Source: Caulobacter hibisci
GTDB lineage: Bacteria > Pseudomonadota > Alphaproteobacteria > Caulobacterales > Caulobacteraceae
Reading direction: 5' to 3'
DNA: 64,000 nt
Assembly: GCF_016135805.1 (NCBI RefSeq)
Contig: NZ_JADWOX010000021.1
Location: 36,768-100,767, forward strand
A program made the translations under genes and the position numbers. The notes beneath the pieces were generated by a model, which made no database searches, was not told where the DNA came from, and saw nothing but the letters and a program-made list of their open reading frames with translations. Positions 44,185 through 53,031 of this stretch are shown in pieces (position 1 is the first letter of the stretch; every line of letters begins with the position of its first letter).

Positions 44185-46157
44185 TCGATCTGGTTTTCCC
44201 CGACGGCTCCTCCCGTCAGTACCCCGACGGCGCGACGGGTCGCGACGTGGCGGCCGCCATCTCCAAGTCGCTGGAGAAGAAGGCCCTGCTGATCAAGCTG
44301 GACGGCCAGGTGCTCGACCTCGACCGCGCCCTGACGCCCGACCTGCTGGCCGGCGAGCGCAAGTTCGAGATCCTGACGCGCGACGCGCCCGAAGCCCTGG
44401 AGACGATCCGCCACGACACGGCCCACGTGCTGGCCGAGGCCGTGCAGGAGCTGTTCCCCGGCACGCAGGTGACGATCGGCCCGAACGTCGAGGACGGCTT
44501 CTATTACGACTTCGCCCGCGACGAGCCGTTCAGCCTGGATGACCTGGCGACGATCGAAAAGCGCATGAAGGAGATCGTCGACCGCGACGAGAAGATCACG
44601 CGCGAGGTCTGGGACCGCGACGAGGCCATCAAGCATTTCGACGAGATCGGCGAGCAATATAAGGCCCAGATCATCCGTGACCTGCCGGGCACGGACACGA
44701 TCACGGTCTATCGCCAGGGCAATTGGAAAGACCTCTGCCGCGGCCCCCACCTGCCGTCGACCAAGCATGTCGGCAAGGCCTTCAAGCTGACGAAGCTGGC
44801 CGGCGCCTACTGGCGCGGTGACCAGAACAACGCCCAGCTGCAGCGCATCTACGGCACGAGCTGGGCCTCGGAAGCCGATCTCGACGCCTATCTGAAGCGC
44901 GTCGAGGAGGCGGAGAAGCGCGATCACCGCAAGCTCGGCAAGACGATGGACCTCTTCCACATCCAGGAAGAGGGCAAGGGCATGGTGTTCTGGCACCCCA
45001 AGGGCTGGGCGCTGTACCTCGAGCTGGAGGCCTATATGCGCCGCCGTCTCGACGCGGCCGGCTACAAGGAAGTGAAGACGCCGCAGATCCTCGACAAGAG
45101 CCTGTGGGAGAAGTCGGGCCACGCCGAGAAGTTCGGCCACGCCATGTTCATGTGCGAAAGCGCCGAGGGCGAGGTCCTGGCCGTCAAGCCGATGAACTGC
45201 CCCGGCCACATCCAGATCTTCAACGTCGGCCAGAAGTCCTACCGCGAACTGCCGCTGCGCATGGCCGAGTTCGGCGCCTGCCACCGCTACGAGCCGTCGG
45301 GCGCCATGCACGGCATCATGCGGGTGCGGGCCTTCACGCAGGACGACGCCCACATCTTCTGCCGCGAAGAGCAGGTCACGGAGGAATCCGCCCGCTTCAT
45401 CGAACTGTTGCGCAGCGTCTATAACGACCTGGGCATGGAACTGGCGGACGTGAAGTTCTCCACGCGCCCGGAGCTGCGCGCCGGCACGGACGAGGTCTGG
45501 GACAAGGCCGAGCACGCCCTGGCCACGGCCGCTGAGGCCGCCGGCGAGCGCCTGGTCGACCAGCCCGGCGAGGGCGCGTTCTACGGCCCGAAGCTGGAGT
45601 TTTCGCTGAAGGACGCCATTGGCCGCGTCTGGCAATGCGGCACGCTGCAGCTTGATTTCGTGCTGCCGGAACGTTTGGACGCCGAGTACGTTGCCGAAGA
45701 CGGATCCAAGAAGCGGCCGGTGATGCTGCATCGCGCGATCCTGGGGTCGTTCGAGCGGTTCATCGGAATTCTTTTGGAAAACTACGCGGGCCACCTGCCG
45801 CTTTGGTTGGCGCCGACCCAGGTGGTCGTGGCCACGATCACGTCCGACGCCGACGAATATGCGCTGGCTGCCGTTGAGCGGTTGACGGCGCTTGGATTGC
45901 GCGCGGAAGTCGATTTGCGTAACGAGAAGATCAACTACAAGATTCGCGAGCACAGCCTCGCCAAGGTGCCGGTGATCGCAGTGGTGGGGCGTAAGGAAGC
46001 TGAGACGGGCCATCTGGCCCTGCGTCGCCTCGGCGGCGAGGGTCAGCAGATCCTGTCGCTCGACGAGGCGCTTTCGGTGCTCGGCCAGGAAGCCACGCCG
46101 CCCGACCTGGCGCGCGCCAGGGCGCCGGAAGCCGCGCAAGAAGCCGCGCAGGTCTGA
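44181..46157 (+). CDS. thrS: Threonyl-tRNA synthetase
   Basis: This 658-aa class II synthetase has an N-terminal TGS domain (MIDLVFPDGSSRQYPDG) and then the editing domain (DTAHVLAEAV with HxxxH). The catalytic core contains the zinc-ligand Cys in MNCPGHIQIF and motif 3 GSFERFIGIL. The C-terminal anticodon domain ends near residue 640. It is coupled to yidD and to the following glycosyltransferase by start/stop overlaps. There is no room for a leader-type attenuator because yidD abuts it. Confidence 0.98.
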   Translation: MIDLVFPDGSSRQYPDGATGRDVAAAISKSLEKKALLIKLDGQVLDLDRALTPDLLAGERKFEILTRDAPEALETIRHDTAHVLAEAVQELFPGTQVTIGPNVEDGFYYDFARDEPFSLDDLATIEKRMKEIVDRDEKITREVWDRDEAIKHFDEIGEQYKAQIIRDLPGTDTITVYRQGNWKDLCRGPHLPSTKHVGKAFKLTKLAGAYWRGDQNNAQLQRIYGTSWASEADLDAYLKRVEEAEKRDHRKLGKTMDLFHIQEEGKGMVFWHPKGWALYLELEAYMRRRLDAAGYKEVKTPQILDKSLWEKSGHAEKFGHAMFMCESAEGEVLAVKPMNCPGHIQIFNVGQKSYRELPLRMAEFGACHRYEPSGAMHGIMRVRAFTQDDAHIFCREEQVTEESARFIELLRSVYNDLGMELADVKFSTRPELRAGTDEVWDKAEHALATAAEAAGERLVDQPGEGAFYGPKLEFSLKDAIGRVWQCGTLQLDFVLPERLDAEYVAEDGSKKRPVMLHRAILGSFERFIGILLENYAGHLPLWLAPTQVVVATITSDADEYALAAVERLTALGLRAEVDLRNEKINYKIREHSLAKVPVIAVVGRKEAETGHLALRRLGGEGQQILSLDEALSVLGQEATPPDLARARAPEAAQEAAQV

Positions 46158-47080
46158 TGAACAGCATTCTCCCGTCCTTTACGGTCTTCGCCGCAGGCGC
46201 ACGCCCCGCCAAGCCCTTGGTTTCGGTGGTGATGGTCGTCTATCGGACGGGAGAAGCGCTGGTCGACAGCATCCGCCACGTGCTGGCCGAGCCGATGGTC
46301 GACGAGTTCGTCATCGTCGATAACGGCTCGCCCCCGTCCGAAGCCGAGATGCTGCGGGCGCTGGGCCTGACCGAGCCTCGCGTGCAGCTGCTGCAGGGCC
46401 ACGGCAATGTCGGCTTCGCCAAGGGCGCCAACCTGGGCGCCTCGATCGCCCAGGGCGAATATCTGGTCTTCATCAATCCGGACGCCAACCTGCAGCCCGA
46501 TTGCGTGCCGGCCATTGTCACGGCCTTCCGCGACCAGCCCACGCCGACGGTGATGGGCGCCCGCATCATGAACATCGACGGCACCGAGCAGCGCGGCGCG
46601 CGGCGCGGCGAGGTAACCCCGGTCACCACCCTGATGAGCCTGTCGCAGCTGAGCCGCAAGGTGAAGCGCTTCGCCGGTTTCGAGATCCACCGCGAGCACG
46701 AGCCTCTGCCGTCCGCCCCGACCCCGGTGCCGACCATCTCGGGCGCCTGCTTTGCTTTGCGGCGGCGCGACTTCGACGCCCTGTCCGGCTTCGACGAGGG
46801 CTATTTCCTGCACGTCGAGGACGTCGACCTGTGCTGGCGCGCTCGCCAGGCCGGCGGCCAGGTGCTGTTCCATCCCGACGCCCGCGTCGTCCACCTGGGC
46901 CACACCAGCCTCGAGCACCCGGTGAAGGTCGAGTTCCACAAGGGCGTGGGCCTGTCGCGCTACTTCATCAAGCGGGCCGATAACTGGCAGCGCTACATCC
47001 TGGCGGTGATGCTGGCCCCGCTGATCCTGGCCCTGTCGGTTTGCCGCCCGGCCATCAACGCCCGCCTGCGCAAAGGCTGA
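46157..47080 (+). CDS. GT2 family glycosyltransferase (rhamnosyltransferase-like)
   Basis: This 307-aa GT-A enzyme has VSVVMVVYRTGEALVDSI at the N-terminus, the nucleotide-sugar motif FINPDANLQPDC, and SGACFALRRRDFDALSGFDEGYFLHVEDVDLCWRA. This fits rhamnosyltransferase-like enzymes of surface polysaccharides. A C-terminal hydrophobic stretch may contact the membrane. Its start overlaps the thrS stop by one base. Its last codons are part of a terminator shared with the convergent gene. Confidence 0.92.
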   Translation: MNSILPSFTVFAAGARPAKPLVSVVMVVYRTGEALVDSIRHVLAEPMVDEFVIVDNGSPPSEAEMLRALGLTEPRVQLLQGHGNVGFAKGANLGASIAQGEYLVFINPDANLQPDCVPAIVTAFRDQPTPTVMGARIMNIDGTEQRGARRGEVTPVTTLMSLSQLSRKVKRFAGFEIHREHEPLPSAPTPVPTISGACFALRRRDFDALSGFDEGYFLHVEDVDLCWRARQAGGQVLFHPDARVVHLGHTSLEHPVKVEFHKGVGLSRYFIKRADNWQRYILAVMLAPLILALSVCRPAINARLRKG

Positions 47081-47096
47081 GGCGGGCTCAGCCTTT
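47072..47096. terminator. Bidirectional terminator hairpin inside both convergent gene ends
   Basis: A perfect 10-bp inverted repeat AAAGGCTGAG / CTCAGCCTTT with a 5-base loop covers the last codons and the stops of the GT2 gene and the convergent DUF4166 gene. T runs are short on both strands, so efficiency is uncertain. Confidence 0.55.
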
Positions 47097-48743
47097 CAGG
47101 CGTCCCGCATAGCCGAAGATCACGCCCAGCCAGGGATGGGCGACCAGAACCCGGAAGCGGTAGGTCCCGCCGCGCGCGAAGGTCCGGGCCCGCACGCGCG
47201 GCCCCCAGGCGGCGGGCAGGGGCAGCGGCCCCAGGCGCCAGCTTTCGAAGATCCAGGAAAAGCCGCTCGGATAAGGGGCGGCGTGGAAGCGGAAGGTCAG
47301 CGGGCCGACCGTCTCCTCGAAGGCGAACGGATCGTCGGGCGCCGCCATGATCTTCGAGCGGAAGGTCCGCGCGCCGAACCGCCGGGCCCAGGTCTCGCCG
47401 CCGGCCTGCGGGACGATGCTCACCTCCAGGGCGTGCAGTCCGGGCGCGGGCAGGCCCTGCAGTCGCCTGGCCAGCGCCGCCGGCCCGCGTCCGCCGCGGG
47501 CCCGGGCGCCGCCCTGCGACGTCAGGGTTTGCTCGCCCCCGTGGGCGTGCCGCACCACCGGCGGCAGGGCGTCGAAGGCCGACCCCAGCACGCGGGGGAA
47601 AAGGCCGGGCGCGACCGGGGCGGCGCGGTCGATCCGCGTCCGGATCGGCAGGCCGGCCAGCGGCGCCAGCAGGGCCTCCAGCGGAGCGAGGCCCACGCAG
47701 GCGCCGGCCCTCGGCGGTCCCAGGGCGTCGTCCAGCAGCGCAGCGACCATGGCCGCCGCCGGGGCGGCCGGCACGTTGGGTCCTGCGCCGTCCTCGGCCC
47801 ACAGGCTCCAACGGGCCGCGACCGGGGCGCCGGCGCCATCCAGACCCTCGACCCGCACGGTCATGCCGCCCCGGTCAGAGCCCAGCGGCGCCGCCAGGCC
47901 GGCGCCGGCGTTCAGCAGCACCGCCAGCGGCTCCAGCGTCGGCAGCAGCCGCCAGCGGCGCAGCAGGCTCAGCGCCCACAGGCCCAGATGCAACGGGGCC
48001 AGCTCCAGCCCCGCCCCGAACAGGGCGTCCCGCGTCGGGGCGTAGCGATGCTTCAGCTGGTCGAGGTCGGGCGTCTCGGCCAGGCTGATCCAGCGCTGTC
48101 CCAGGCCTGGAAAGGCCACGCGGCGCGGGGCGCTCCAGCCGGGTCGCACGGTCTGCTCGCCATCGATGAACACCGCCACCGGCCCGCCGGCCCAGCGCAG
48201 GATGGCCTGCACCACCGACAGGCCGCGCGGCGCCCGCGCCCCGGGCGAGATCGCCGCGTCGATTCGGTCGATCCGCGTCCAGCCTTCGGTCAGCCGGTCG
48301 ACGGCGGCGCAGGTCAGGGCGGGGGTCGAGCTGGCGCCGGTGATCGCCCAGCGCCGGGCCGCCTTGACCGGAACCGCCAGGCGTTCGGAAAAGGCGGCGA
48401 CGAAGTCGCGGGCGTCGGCCAGGTCGACGAAATGCGCGCCGGCCGCCAGCGCGGCGGAGGGAAAGGTCGCGTCCTGGCCCTGGAACGGCCCGGCCGCATC
48501 GACCACGACGAAGGGCGCGAGAGCCGCCAGCGCCGTCGGCCGGTCGCGATCGACGACCGCGACCGAGATCCTGGCCGGCGAGCGGCTTCTGGCCAGCTCG
48601 GCCTGCAAGGCCTCCAGCGGGGCAAGCCGCCGGGCGGCCAGCACCAGCTCGACGTCGGGCCGCCTGGCCAGCATCCGCGCCAGCCGCGCGCCGAACACGC
48701 CGGTGGCGCCGACCAGCACCACGCGCTTCATCGAAGGGCTCAT
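47088..48743 (-). CDS. Saccharopine dehydrogenase-like protein with DUF4166 domain
   Basis: This 551-aa protein has an N-terminal Rossmann segment (VVLVGATGVFGARLARMLARR) of the saccharopine dehydrogenase family. A middle region with membrane-surface character and a C-terminal DUF4166 domain (RFGARTFRSKIMAAPDDPFAFEETVGPLTF) follow. Saccharopine dehydrogenase-like proteins of this kind are not lysine enzymes; the function is unknown. It is coupled to the DCC gene upstream by an ATGA overlap. Confidence 0.88.
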   Translation of the reverse strand: MSPSMKRVVLVGATGVFGARLARMLARRPDVELVLAARRLAPLEALQAELARSRSPARISVAVVDRDRPTALAALAPFVVVDAAGPFQGQDATFPSAALAAGAHFVDLADARDFVAAFSERLAVPVKAARRWAITGASSTPALTCAAVDRLTEGWTRIDRIDAAISPGARAPRGLSVVQAILRWAGGPVAVFIDGEQTVRPGWSAPRRVAFPGLGQRWISLAETPDLDQLKHRYAPTRDALFGAGLELAPLHLGLWALSLLRRWRLLPTLEPLAVLLNAGAGLAAPLGSDRGGMTVRVEGLDGAGAPVAARWSLWAEDGAGPNVPAAPAAAMVAALLDDALGPPRAGACVGLAPLEALLAPLAGLPIRTRIDRAAPVAPGLFPRVLGSAFDALPPVVRHAHGGEQTLTSQGGARARGGRGPAALARRLQGLPAPGLHALEVSIVPQAGGETWARRFGARTFRSKIMAAPDDPFAFEETVGPLTFRFHAAPYPSGFSWIFESWRLGPLPLPAAWGPRVRARTFARGGTYRFRVLVAHPWLGVIFGYAGRLKG

Positions 48744-49168
48744 GCGGCGGGTGGCTCCAGCACGAAGCGGGCCCGCTGCGCCGGCGTTGGAACCATGCAG
48801 GTCGCCTTCTTGCCCATCAGCCGGTAGCGGTTGGCGGCGATCCAGTCATAAACCGCGTCGCGCCAGGTCTCCGGCAGCACGCCGATGACCGCCAGCCACG
48901 ACCAGGGCGCGCCCAGCCGCCTCAGCAGCGCCAGCACCGCGGCGCTCTTCTCCAGCGCCCGGCCGCCGTCGATCAGCAGGAAGCTGGCCGGATCGTCCGG
49001 ATCGAGCCCGTGGGCCAGGGCCAGTTGGCGGCCATAGTCCGACTGGATCGGCGTGAACCAGACGATCCCCTTGCGGTCGATGGCCAGCACCGTCTGCACC
49101 GAACCCGAACAGAAGTTGCACACCCCGTCGAACAGCCACAGCGGTTCGGGTGGAGGAGCGAGCGTCAC
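48740..49168 (-). CDS. DCC family thiol-disulfide oxidoreductase (DUF393)
   Basis: This 142-aa protein has LWLFDGVCNFCSGSVQTVL, with the CxxC redox pair of the DCC family. A GTG at 49168 overlaps the stop of the upstream gene as GTGA, which is the preferred start; an ATG at 49186 is an alternative. Its own stop overlaps the next gene as ATGA. Three genes are thus made as one coupled unit. Confidence 0.88.
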   Translation of the reverse strand: MTLAPPPEPLWLFDGVCNFCSGSVQTVLAIDRKGIVWFTPIQSDYGRQLALAHGLDPDDPASFLLIDGGRALEKSAAVLALLRRLGAPWSWLAVIGVLPETWRDAVYDWIAANRYRLMGKKATCMVPTPAQRARFVLEPPAA

Positions 49169-49728
49169 GGGCGGGTCTCCAGGCATTCGCGTTTCAGGGC
49201 CAGCAGGGCGGCGGGCACGTCGCGGCGCATGGCGGCGGCGGCGAACTCCGACGGCAGGCCGAACGGCGCGCTGGCCCGGTTCTCGTAGATCACCCGCGTG
49301 CCTGCGCCCTGGTTCAGCGGCGTCAGCAGCCAGCGGCCCTCGCAATCCTTGATGTCGCCGTCGATGCAGCGGAAGGCGATGCGCCGCACCGGGTCCAGCT
49401 CAAGCCGCGAGATTGAGCGCAGCAGGGGCGAGAACAGGCCGCGTTTGATCTGATGTTCACGAGTTTCCATACGTCCGTCGGGCGAACGCTCGAGCACGAT
49501 GCAGCGCTTGACGCTTGGCGTCATCCGGCGCGCCCGCGAGCAGTCGAGGATCACCTTCCAGACGTGTTCGGGCGGTGCGGCGATATCGATTGTGGCCCGC
49601 ACCTCGCCGCGACCGTCGGGGCCGGCTCTCACCTCGGCGGCGACTTGGGGAGAATTGTCCGGGCTGGACGCCGCCACGCCCGGGGACGCGGCGGCCAACC
49701 ACAGGAGGGTGAGAGCCAAACCTTGCAT
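49165..49728 (-). CDS. Exported SRPBCC/START-like protein
   Basis: This 187-aa protein has a signal peptide (MQGLALTLLWLAAASPGVAA) and then a helix-grip domain (IDIAAPPEHVWKVILDCSRARRMTPSV). It probably binds a lipid-like ligand in the periplasm. It is the first gene of the coupled SRPBCC–DCC–DUF4166 unit. The start at 49728 is the ATG that opens the signal peptide. galE lies 52 bp upstream on the same strand. Confidence 0.85.
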   Translation of the reverse strand: MQGLALTLLWLAAASPGVAASSPDNSPQVAAEVRAGPDGRGEVRATIDIAAPPEHVWKVILDCSRARRMTPSVKRCIVLERSPDGRMETREHQIKRGLFSPLLRSISRLELDPVRRIAFRCIDGDIKDCEGRWLLTPLNQGAGTRVIYENRASAPFGLPSEFAAAAMRRDVPAALLALKRECLETRP

Positions 49729-49780
49729 GGCGTCGAGGCTAGAGGGTTTTCGCCACGCCGTGAAAGCCGCTTTCGGCGGA

Positions 49781-50770
49781 TCAGCGCGCCAGGGCCGTGG
49801 CGCCATTGGCGTGCCAAGCCCAGGCGTGTTCGATAATGTCGTTGAGGCTATAGCGCGGGGTCCAGCCGAGCAGCTCCCTGGCCTTGCTATTGTCGGCCAC
49901 CAGGCTTGGCGCGTCGCCGTCGCGCCGCGGCGCGGGCTCCAGCGGGAACGGGCGGTTGGAGCGTCGCTCGATCGCGTCGACCAGTTCCTTGACCGTGGTG
50001 CCGGTTCCGGTGCCCAGGTTGAAGACCGCGCTGTCCTTGCCAGCCAGCAGCCATCGCAGCGCTGCGACATGGGCGTCGGCCAGGTCCAGCACGTGAATGT
50101 AGTCGCGCACGCAGGTGCCGTCGCGGGTGTCGTAGTCGCTGCCGAACAGCGTGAACTTGTCGCGCTCGCCTCGCGCGGTGGCGATGGCCAGCGGGATGGC
50201 GTGGGTCTCCGGCTCGTGCTTCTCGCCGATGCGGCCTTCCGGATCGGCGCCGGCGGCGTTGAAATAGCGCAGCGCCACCGAGCGGAAGCCCTTGTAGCGG
50301 TCCATGTCGCGCAGGATCTCCTCGACCATCAGCTTGCTGCGGCCATAGGGATTGAGCGGCGCCTGGGGATGGGTCTCGTCCATCGGCACCCGCACCGGCG
50401 CGCCGTAGGTGGCGCAGGTCGACGAAAACACCAGCTTGTCGATCCCGGCGCGTCGCGCGGCCTCGATCAGGGTGAGCGATCCGCCGACGTTGTTGGCGTA
50501 GAAGGAGCCGGGCTCGGCGACCGAGAAGCCGACCTCGATGAAGGCCGCGAAGTGGATCACGGCGGCGGGCCTGTGCTTGGCCAGCACCTCGTCCAGTCGC
50601 GTCGCGTCGTTGATGTCGCCGACTTCCAGTGGTCCCCACTGGACGAAGCTTTCCCAGCCGTTGGACAGGTTGTCGTAGACCACCGGCGTGAAGCCGGCCT
50701 CGGCCAGCCGCAGGCAGGTGTGCGAGCCGATATAGCCCGCGCCGCCGGCCACCAGAATGGTGTCACCCAA
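49781..50770 (-). CDS. galE: UDP-glucose 4-epimerase
   Basis: This 329-aa SDR enzyme has GAGYIGSHTC at the N-terminus, the YxxxK pair in NPYGRSKLMVEE and a Thr/Ser in FSSTCATYG. It interconverts UDP-Glc and UDP-Gal, providing galactose for surface polysaccharides. Ordinary family length. Confidence 0.95.
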   Translation of the reverse strand: MGDTILVAGGAGYIGSHTCLRLAEAGFTPVVYDNLSNGWESFVQWGPLEVGDINDATRLDEVLAKHRPAAVIHFAAFIEVGFSVAEPGSFYANNVGGSLTLIEAARRAGIDKLVFSSTCATYGAPVRVPMDETHPQAPLNPYGRSKLMVEEILRDMDRYKGFRSVALRYFNAAGADPEGRIGEKHEPETHAIPLAIATARGERDKFTLFGSDYDTRDGTCVRDYIHVLDLADAHVAALRWLLAGKDSAVFNLGTGTGTTVKELVDAIERRSNRPFPLEPAPRRDGDAPSLVADNSKARELLGWTPRYSLNDIIEHAWAWHANGATALAR

Positions 50771-50897
50771 GGTCGCACTCCGTTTCAGCGAAAAATCAAA
50801 GTTCGCTACAGGCTCTTCTTGGCGGAGGCCCTGTATTGGTCAAGGGTTATTCAGCGAGATCGTGCTCTATGACGGCTTTGTCTTGGGTGTCGCCTGT

Positions 50898-51776
50898 TCA
50901 GAAGGCCTCGGCGATGATGGTTCCGTCGGACAGCAGGGCCGCGCGCTTGAGGCCGCTCGACGCGAACGGCATGGCGACATTGCCCTCGCGGTCCACCGAC
51001 ACCAGCCCGCCGTGACCACCGAGCTCGGCGACGCCCGCGATGGCGCCGGCGGCGGCCTCGTCCAGGCTCTGGCCGCCGAAGCGGATGCGGTGGGCGACCT
51101 GGGCGCCGACGGCGGTGCGGATGAAATATTCGCCCTGGCCGGTGCACGAGACGGCGGCGAAGCCGTCGGCCCAGGCGCCGGCGCCGATGACGGGGCTGTC
51201 GCCCACCCGGCCCGGCAGCTTGCCGAACACGCCGGCGGTCGAGGTGGCGGCGGCCAGGCGGCCGTCCTGGTCCAGGGCCACGCAGCCGACCGTGCCGGTG
51301 GGCAGGACGTCGGGGGCGGCGTTGTCCTCGAAGGCGCCGGCGCGGGTGTAGTAGGCTTCCGGATCCTCGACCATCTCCAGACCCTGGGCGCGGGCGAAGG
51401 CCATGGCGCCCTCGCCGGCCAGCATCACGTGCGGGGTCCTCTCCATTACCGCCCGGGCGGTCCGGATCGGGCTGGCGAAGCCCTGCAGCGCCGCCACCGA
51501 ACCGGCCCGGGTCGTGGCCCCGTCCATAAGGCTGGCGTCCAGCTCATAGACCCCGTCGGCGTTGGGCGAGGCGCCCTTGCCGGCGATGTAGAGGCCCGAG
51601 GCCTCCAGCGCCGCCACCGTCTCGACCACCACGTCCAGCGCCGGGGCGCCGGCGGCCAGCCGCTCGCGCCCGGCTTCGATCAGACCGCGCATGTGGGCGA
51701 TCTCGACCGAATAGTCGTGGCCGCGCTTGGCGCCGGCGCCGCCGTGCAGGGCGAGAGTAAAACGGTTGTTTGACAT
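50898..51776 (-). CDS. Isoaspartyl peptidase/L-asparaginase (Ntn hydrolase)
   Basis: This 292-aa precursor begins FTLALHGGAGAKRG and has the autocleavage Thr in GTVGCVALDQDG. Cleavage there would expose the catalytic Thr at the N-terminus of the beta subunit. It removes isoaspartyl dipeptides or asparagine. No signal peptide is present. Confidence 0.93.
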   Translation of the reverse strand: MSNNRFTLALHGGAGAKRGHDYSVEIAHMRGLIEAGRERLAAGAPALDVVVETVAALEASGLYIAGKGASPNADGVYELDASLMDGATTRAGSVAALQGFASPIRTARAVMERTPHVMLAGEGAMAFARAQGLEMVEDPEAYYTRAGAFEDNAAPDVLPTGTVGCVALDQDGRLAAATSTAGVFGKLPGRVGDSPVIGAGAWADGFAAVSCTGQGEYFIRTAVGAQVAHRIRFGGQSLDEAAAGAIAGVAELGGHGGLVSVDREGNVAMPFASSGLKRAALLSDGTIIAEAF

Positions 51777-51844
51777 TCTGCTTCCTTGGCCGCGCGGCCT
51801 GCGTTAGCGTCGGCGTTCTAAAGAAAGAATGCGGGAGAAGCGAG

Positions 51845-52843
51845 ATGAAGGCGGTGCTCAGCAAGGCGGTCGGCGGACCCGAGACCCTGGTGCTGGAAGA
51901 GCTGCCCGATCCGACTCCCGCGCCCGGCCAGGTGCTGATCGACGTCAAGGCCTGCGGGGTCAACTATCCTGACCTGCTGATCATCCAGGATATGTACCAG
52001 TTCAAGCCGGCCCGCCCCTTCGCCCCCGGCGGCGAGGTCTCTGGCGTGGTTGCGGCCCTGGGCGAAGGCGTCTCCACGCTTTCAGTGGGCCAGCGGGTGC
52101 TGGCCTCCACCGGCTGGGGCGGCATGGCCGACAAGCTGGCCGTCGAGGCCGCCCGCTGCACGCCGATCCCCGACGCCATGCCCTTCGACGAGGCCTCGGC
52201 CTTCATCCTGACCTACGGCACTTCGTACTACGCGTTGAAGGACCGGGGCTTCCTCAAGCCCGGCCAGACCCTGCTGGTGCTCGGCGCGGCCGGCGGCGTC
52301 GGCCTGGCGGCGGTGGAACTGGGCAAGGCCATGGGCGCGCGGGTGATCGCGGCGGCCTCGAGCCAGGAGAAGGTGGACCTGGCCATCTCCCGCGGCGCCG
52401 ACGCCGGCGTGGTCTACGGCCGCGGACCGTTCGACAAGGACGGCCAGAAGGCCCTGGCCGACCAGCTGAAGGCCGCCTGCGGTCCGAACGGCTGGGACGT
52501 GGCCTATGACGCGGTCGGCGGCGACTATTCGGAAGCCACGATCCGCGCCGCCGGCTGGGGCGGCCGTTTCCTGGTGATCGGCTTCCCGTCGGGCATTCCG
52601 AAGATCCCGCTGAACCTGACCCTGCTGAAGTCCTGCGACATCGTCGGCGTGTTCTGGGGCGCGGCCGTGGCTCGCGACCCGGCCGGCCACGCGGCCAATG
52701 TCCGCGAGCTGATGGACCTCTACGCCGCCGGCAAGATCAAGCCCTACGTCTCCGAGCGCTTCCCCCTGGAGAAGGCTGGCGACGCCATCGCTCACCTGGC
52801 CAGCCGCAAGGCCATGGGCAAGGTGGTGGTGACGGTGGGGTAG
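51845..52843 (+). CDS. Quinone oxidoreductase-like zinc-independent MDR protein
   Basis: This 332-aa medium-chain dehydrogenase/reductase has VNYPDLLIIQDMYQFKP and the NADPH-binding motif LVLGAAGGVGLAAVELGKAMG. It lacks the structural zinc cysteines, as in NADPH:quinone oxidoreductases. GGAGAAG precedes the ATG at 51845. Divergent from the isoaspartyl peptidase gene. Confidence 0.93.
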   Translation: MKAVLSKAVGGPETLVLEELPDPTPAPGQVLIDVKACGVNYPDLLIIQDMYQFKPARPFAPGGEVSGVVAALGEGVSTLSVGQRVLASTGWGGMADKLAVEAARCTPIPDAMPFDEASAFILTYGTSYYALKDRGFLKPGQTLLVLGAAGGVGLAAVELGKAMGARVIAAASSQEKVDLAISRGADAGVVYGRGPFDKDGQKALADQLKAACGPNGWDVAYDAVGGDYSEATIRAAGWGGRFLVIGFPSGIPKIPLNLTLLKSCDIVGVFWGAAVARDPAGHAANVRELMDLYAAGKIKPYVSERFPLEKAGDAIAHLASRKAMGKVVVTVG

Positions 52844-52855
52844 GGGCCGCAAACT

Positions 52856-52888
52856 CCCGTCATTGCCGCCCCTGTGGCGGGAATAACG
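52856..52888. repeat. Half copy of REPIN-like family A, degraded
   Basis: Only the left end is present: CCCGTCATTGCCGCCCCTGT followed by GGCGGGAATAACG, with two substitutions in the ends. There is no partner end within 150 bp, so it looks like a decaying single REP. Confidence 0.75.
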
Positions 52889-52951
52889 CGTGGAAGAGGT
52901 TTCTTCTCCGCCGTCCATTCTGAAACACCATCAAAATCATACGGTTAAATC

Positions 52952-52974
52952 TCGCTAAGGACGTCCTTTAGCGA
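52952..52974. promoter_or_regulatory. Inverted repeat upstream of the WecG-like gene
   Basis: TCGCTAA and TTAGCGA flank a GGACGTCC centre. The repeat ends 57 bp before the WecG-type gene. Just upstream, TTAA-N7-TAAG resembles a weak CtrA site (two mismatches). Candidate operator; no experimental support. Confidence 0.4.
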
Positions 52975-53031
52975 AGCGGTTAGGGCAACGGGGCTATTGC
53001 TGATCTTCGAATTGTCGGAGGCGGCGTTCAG

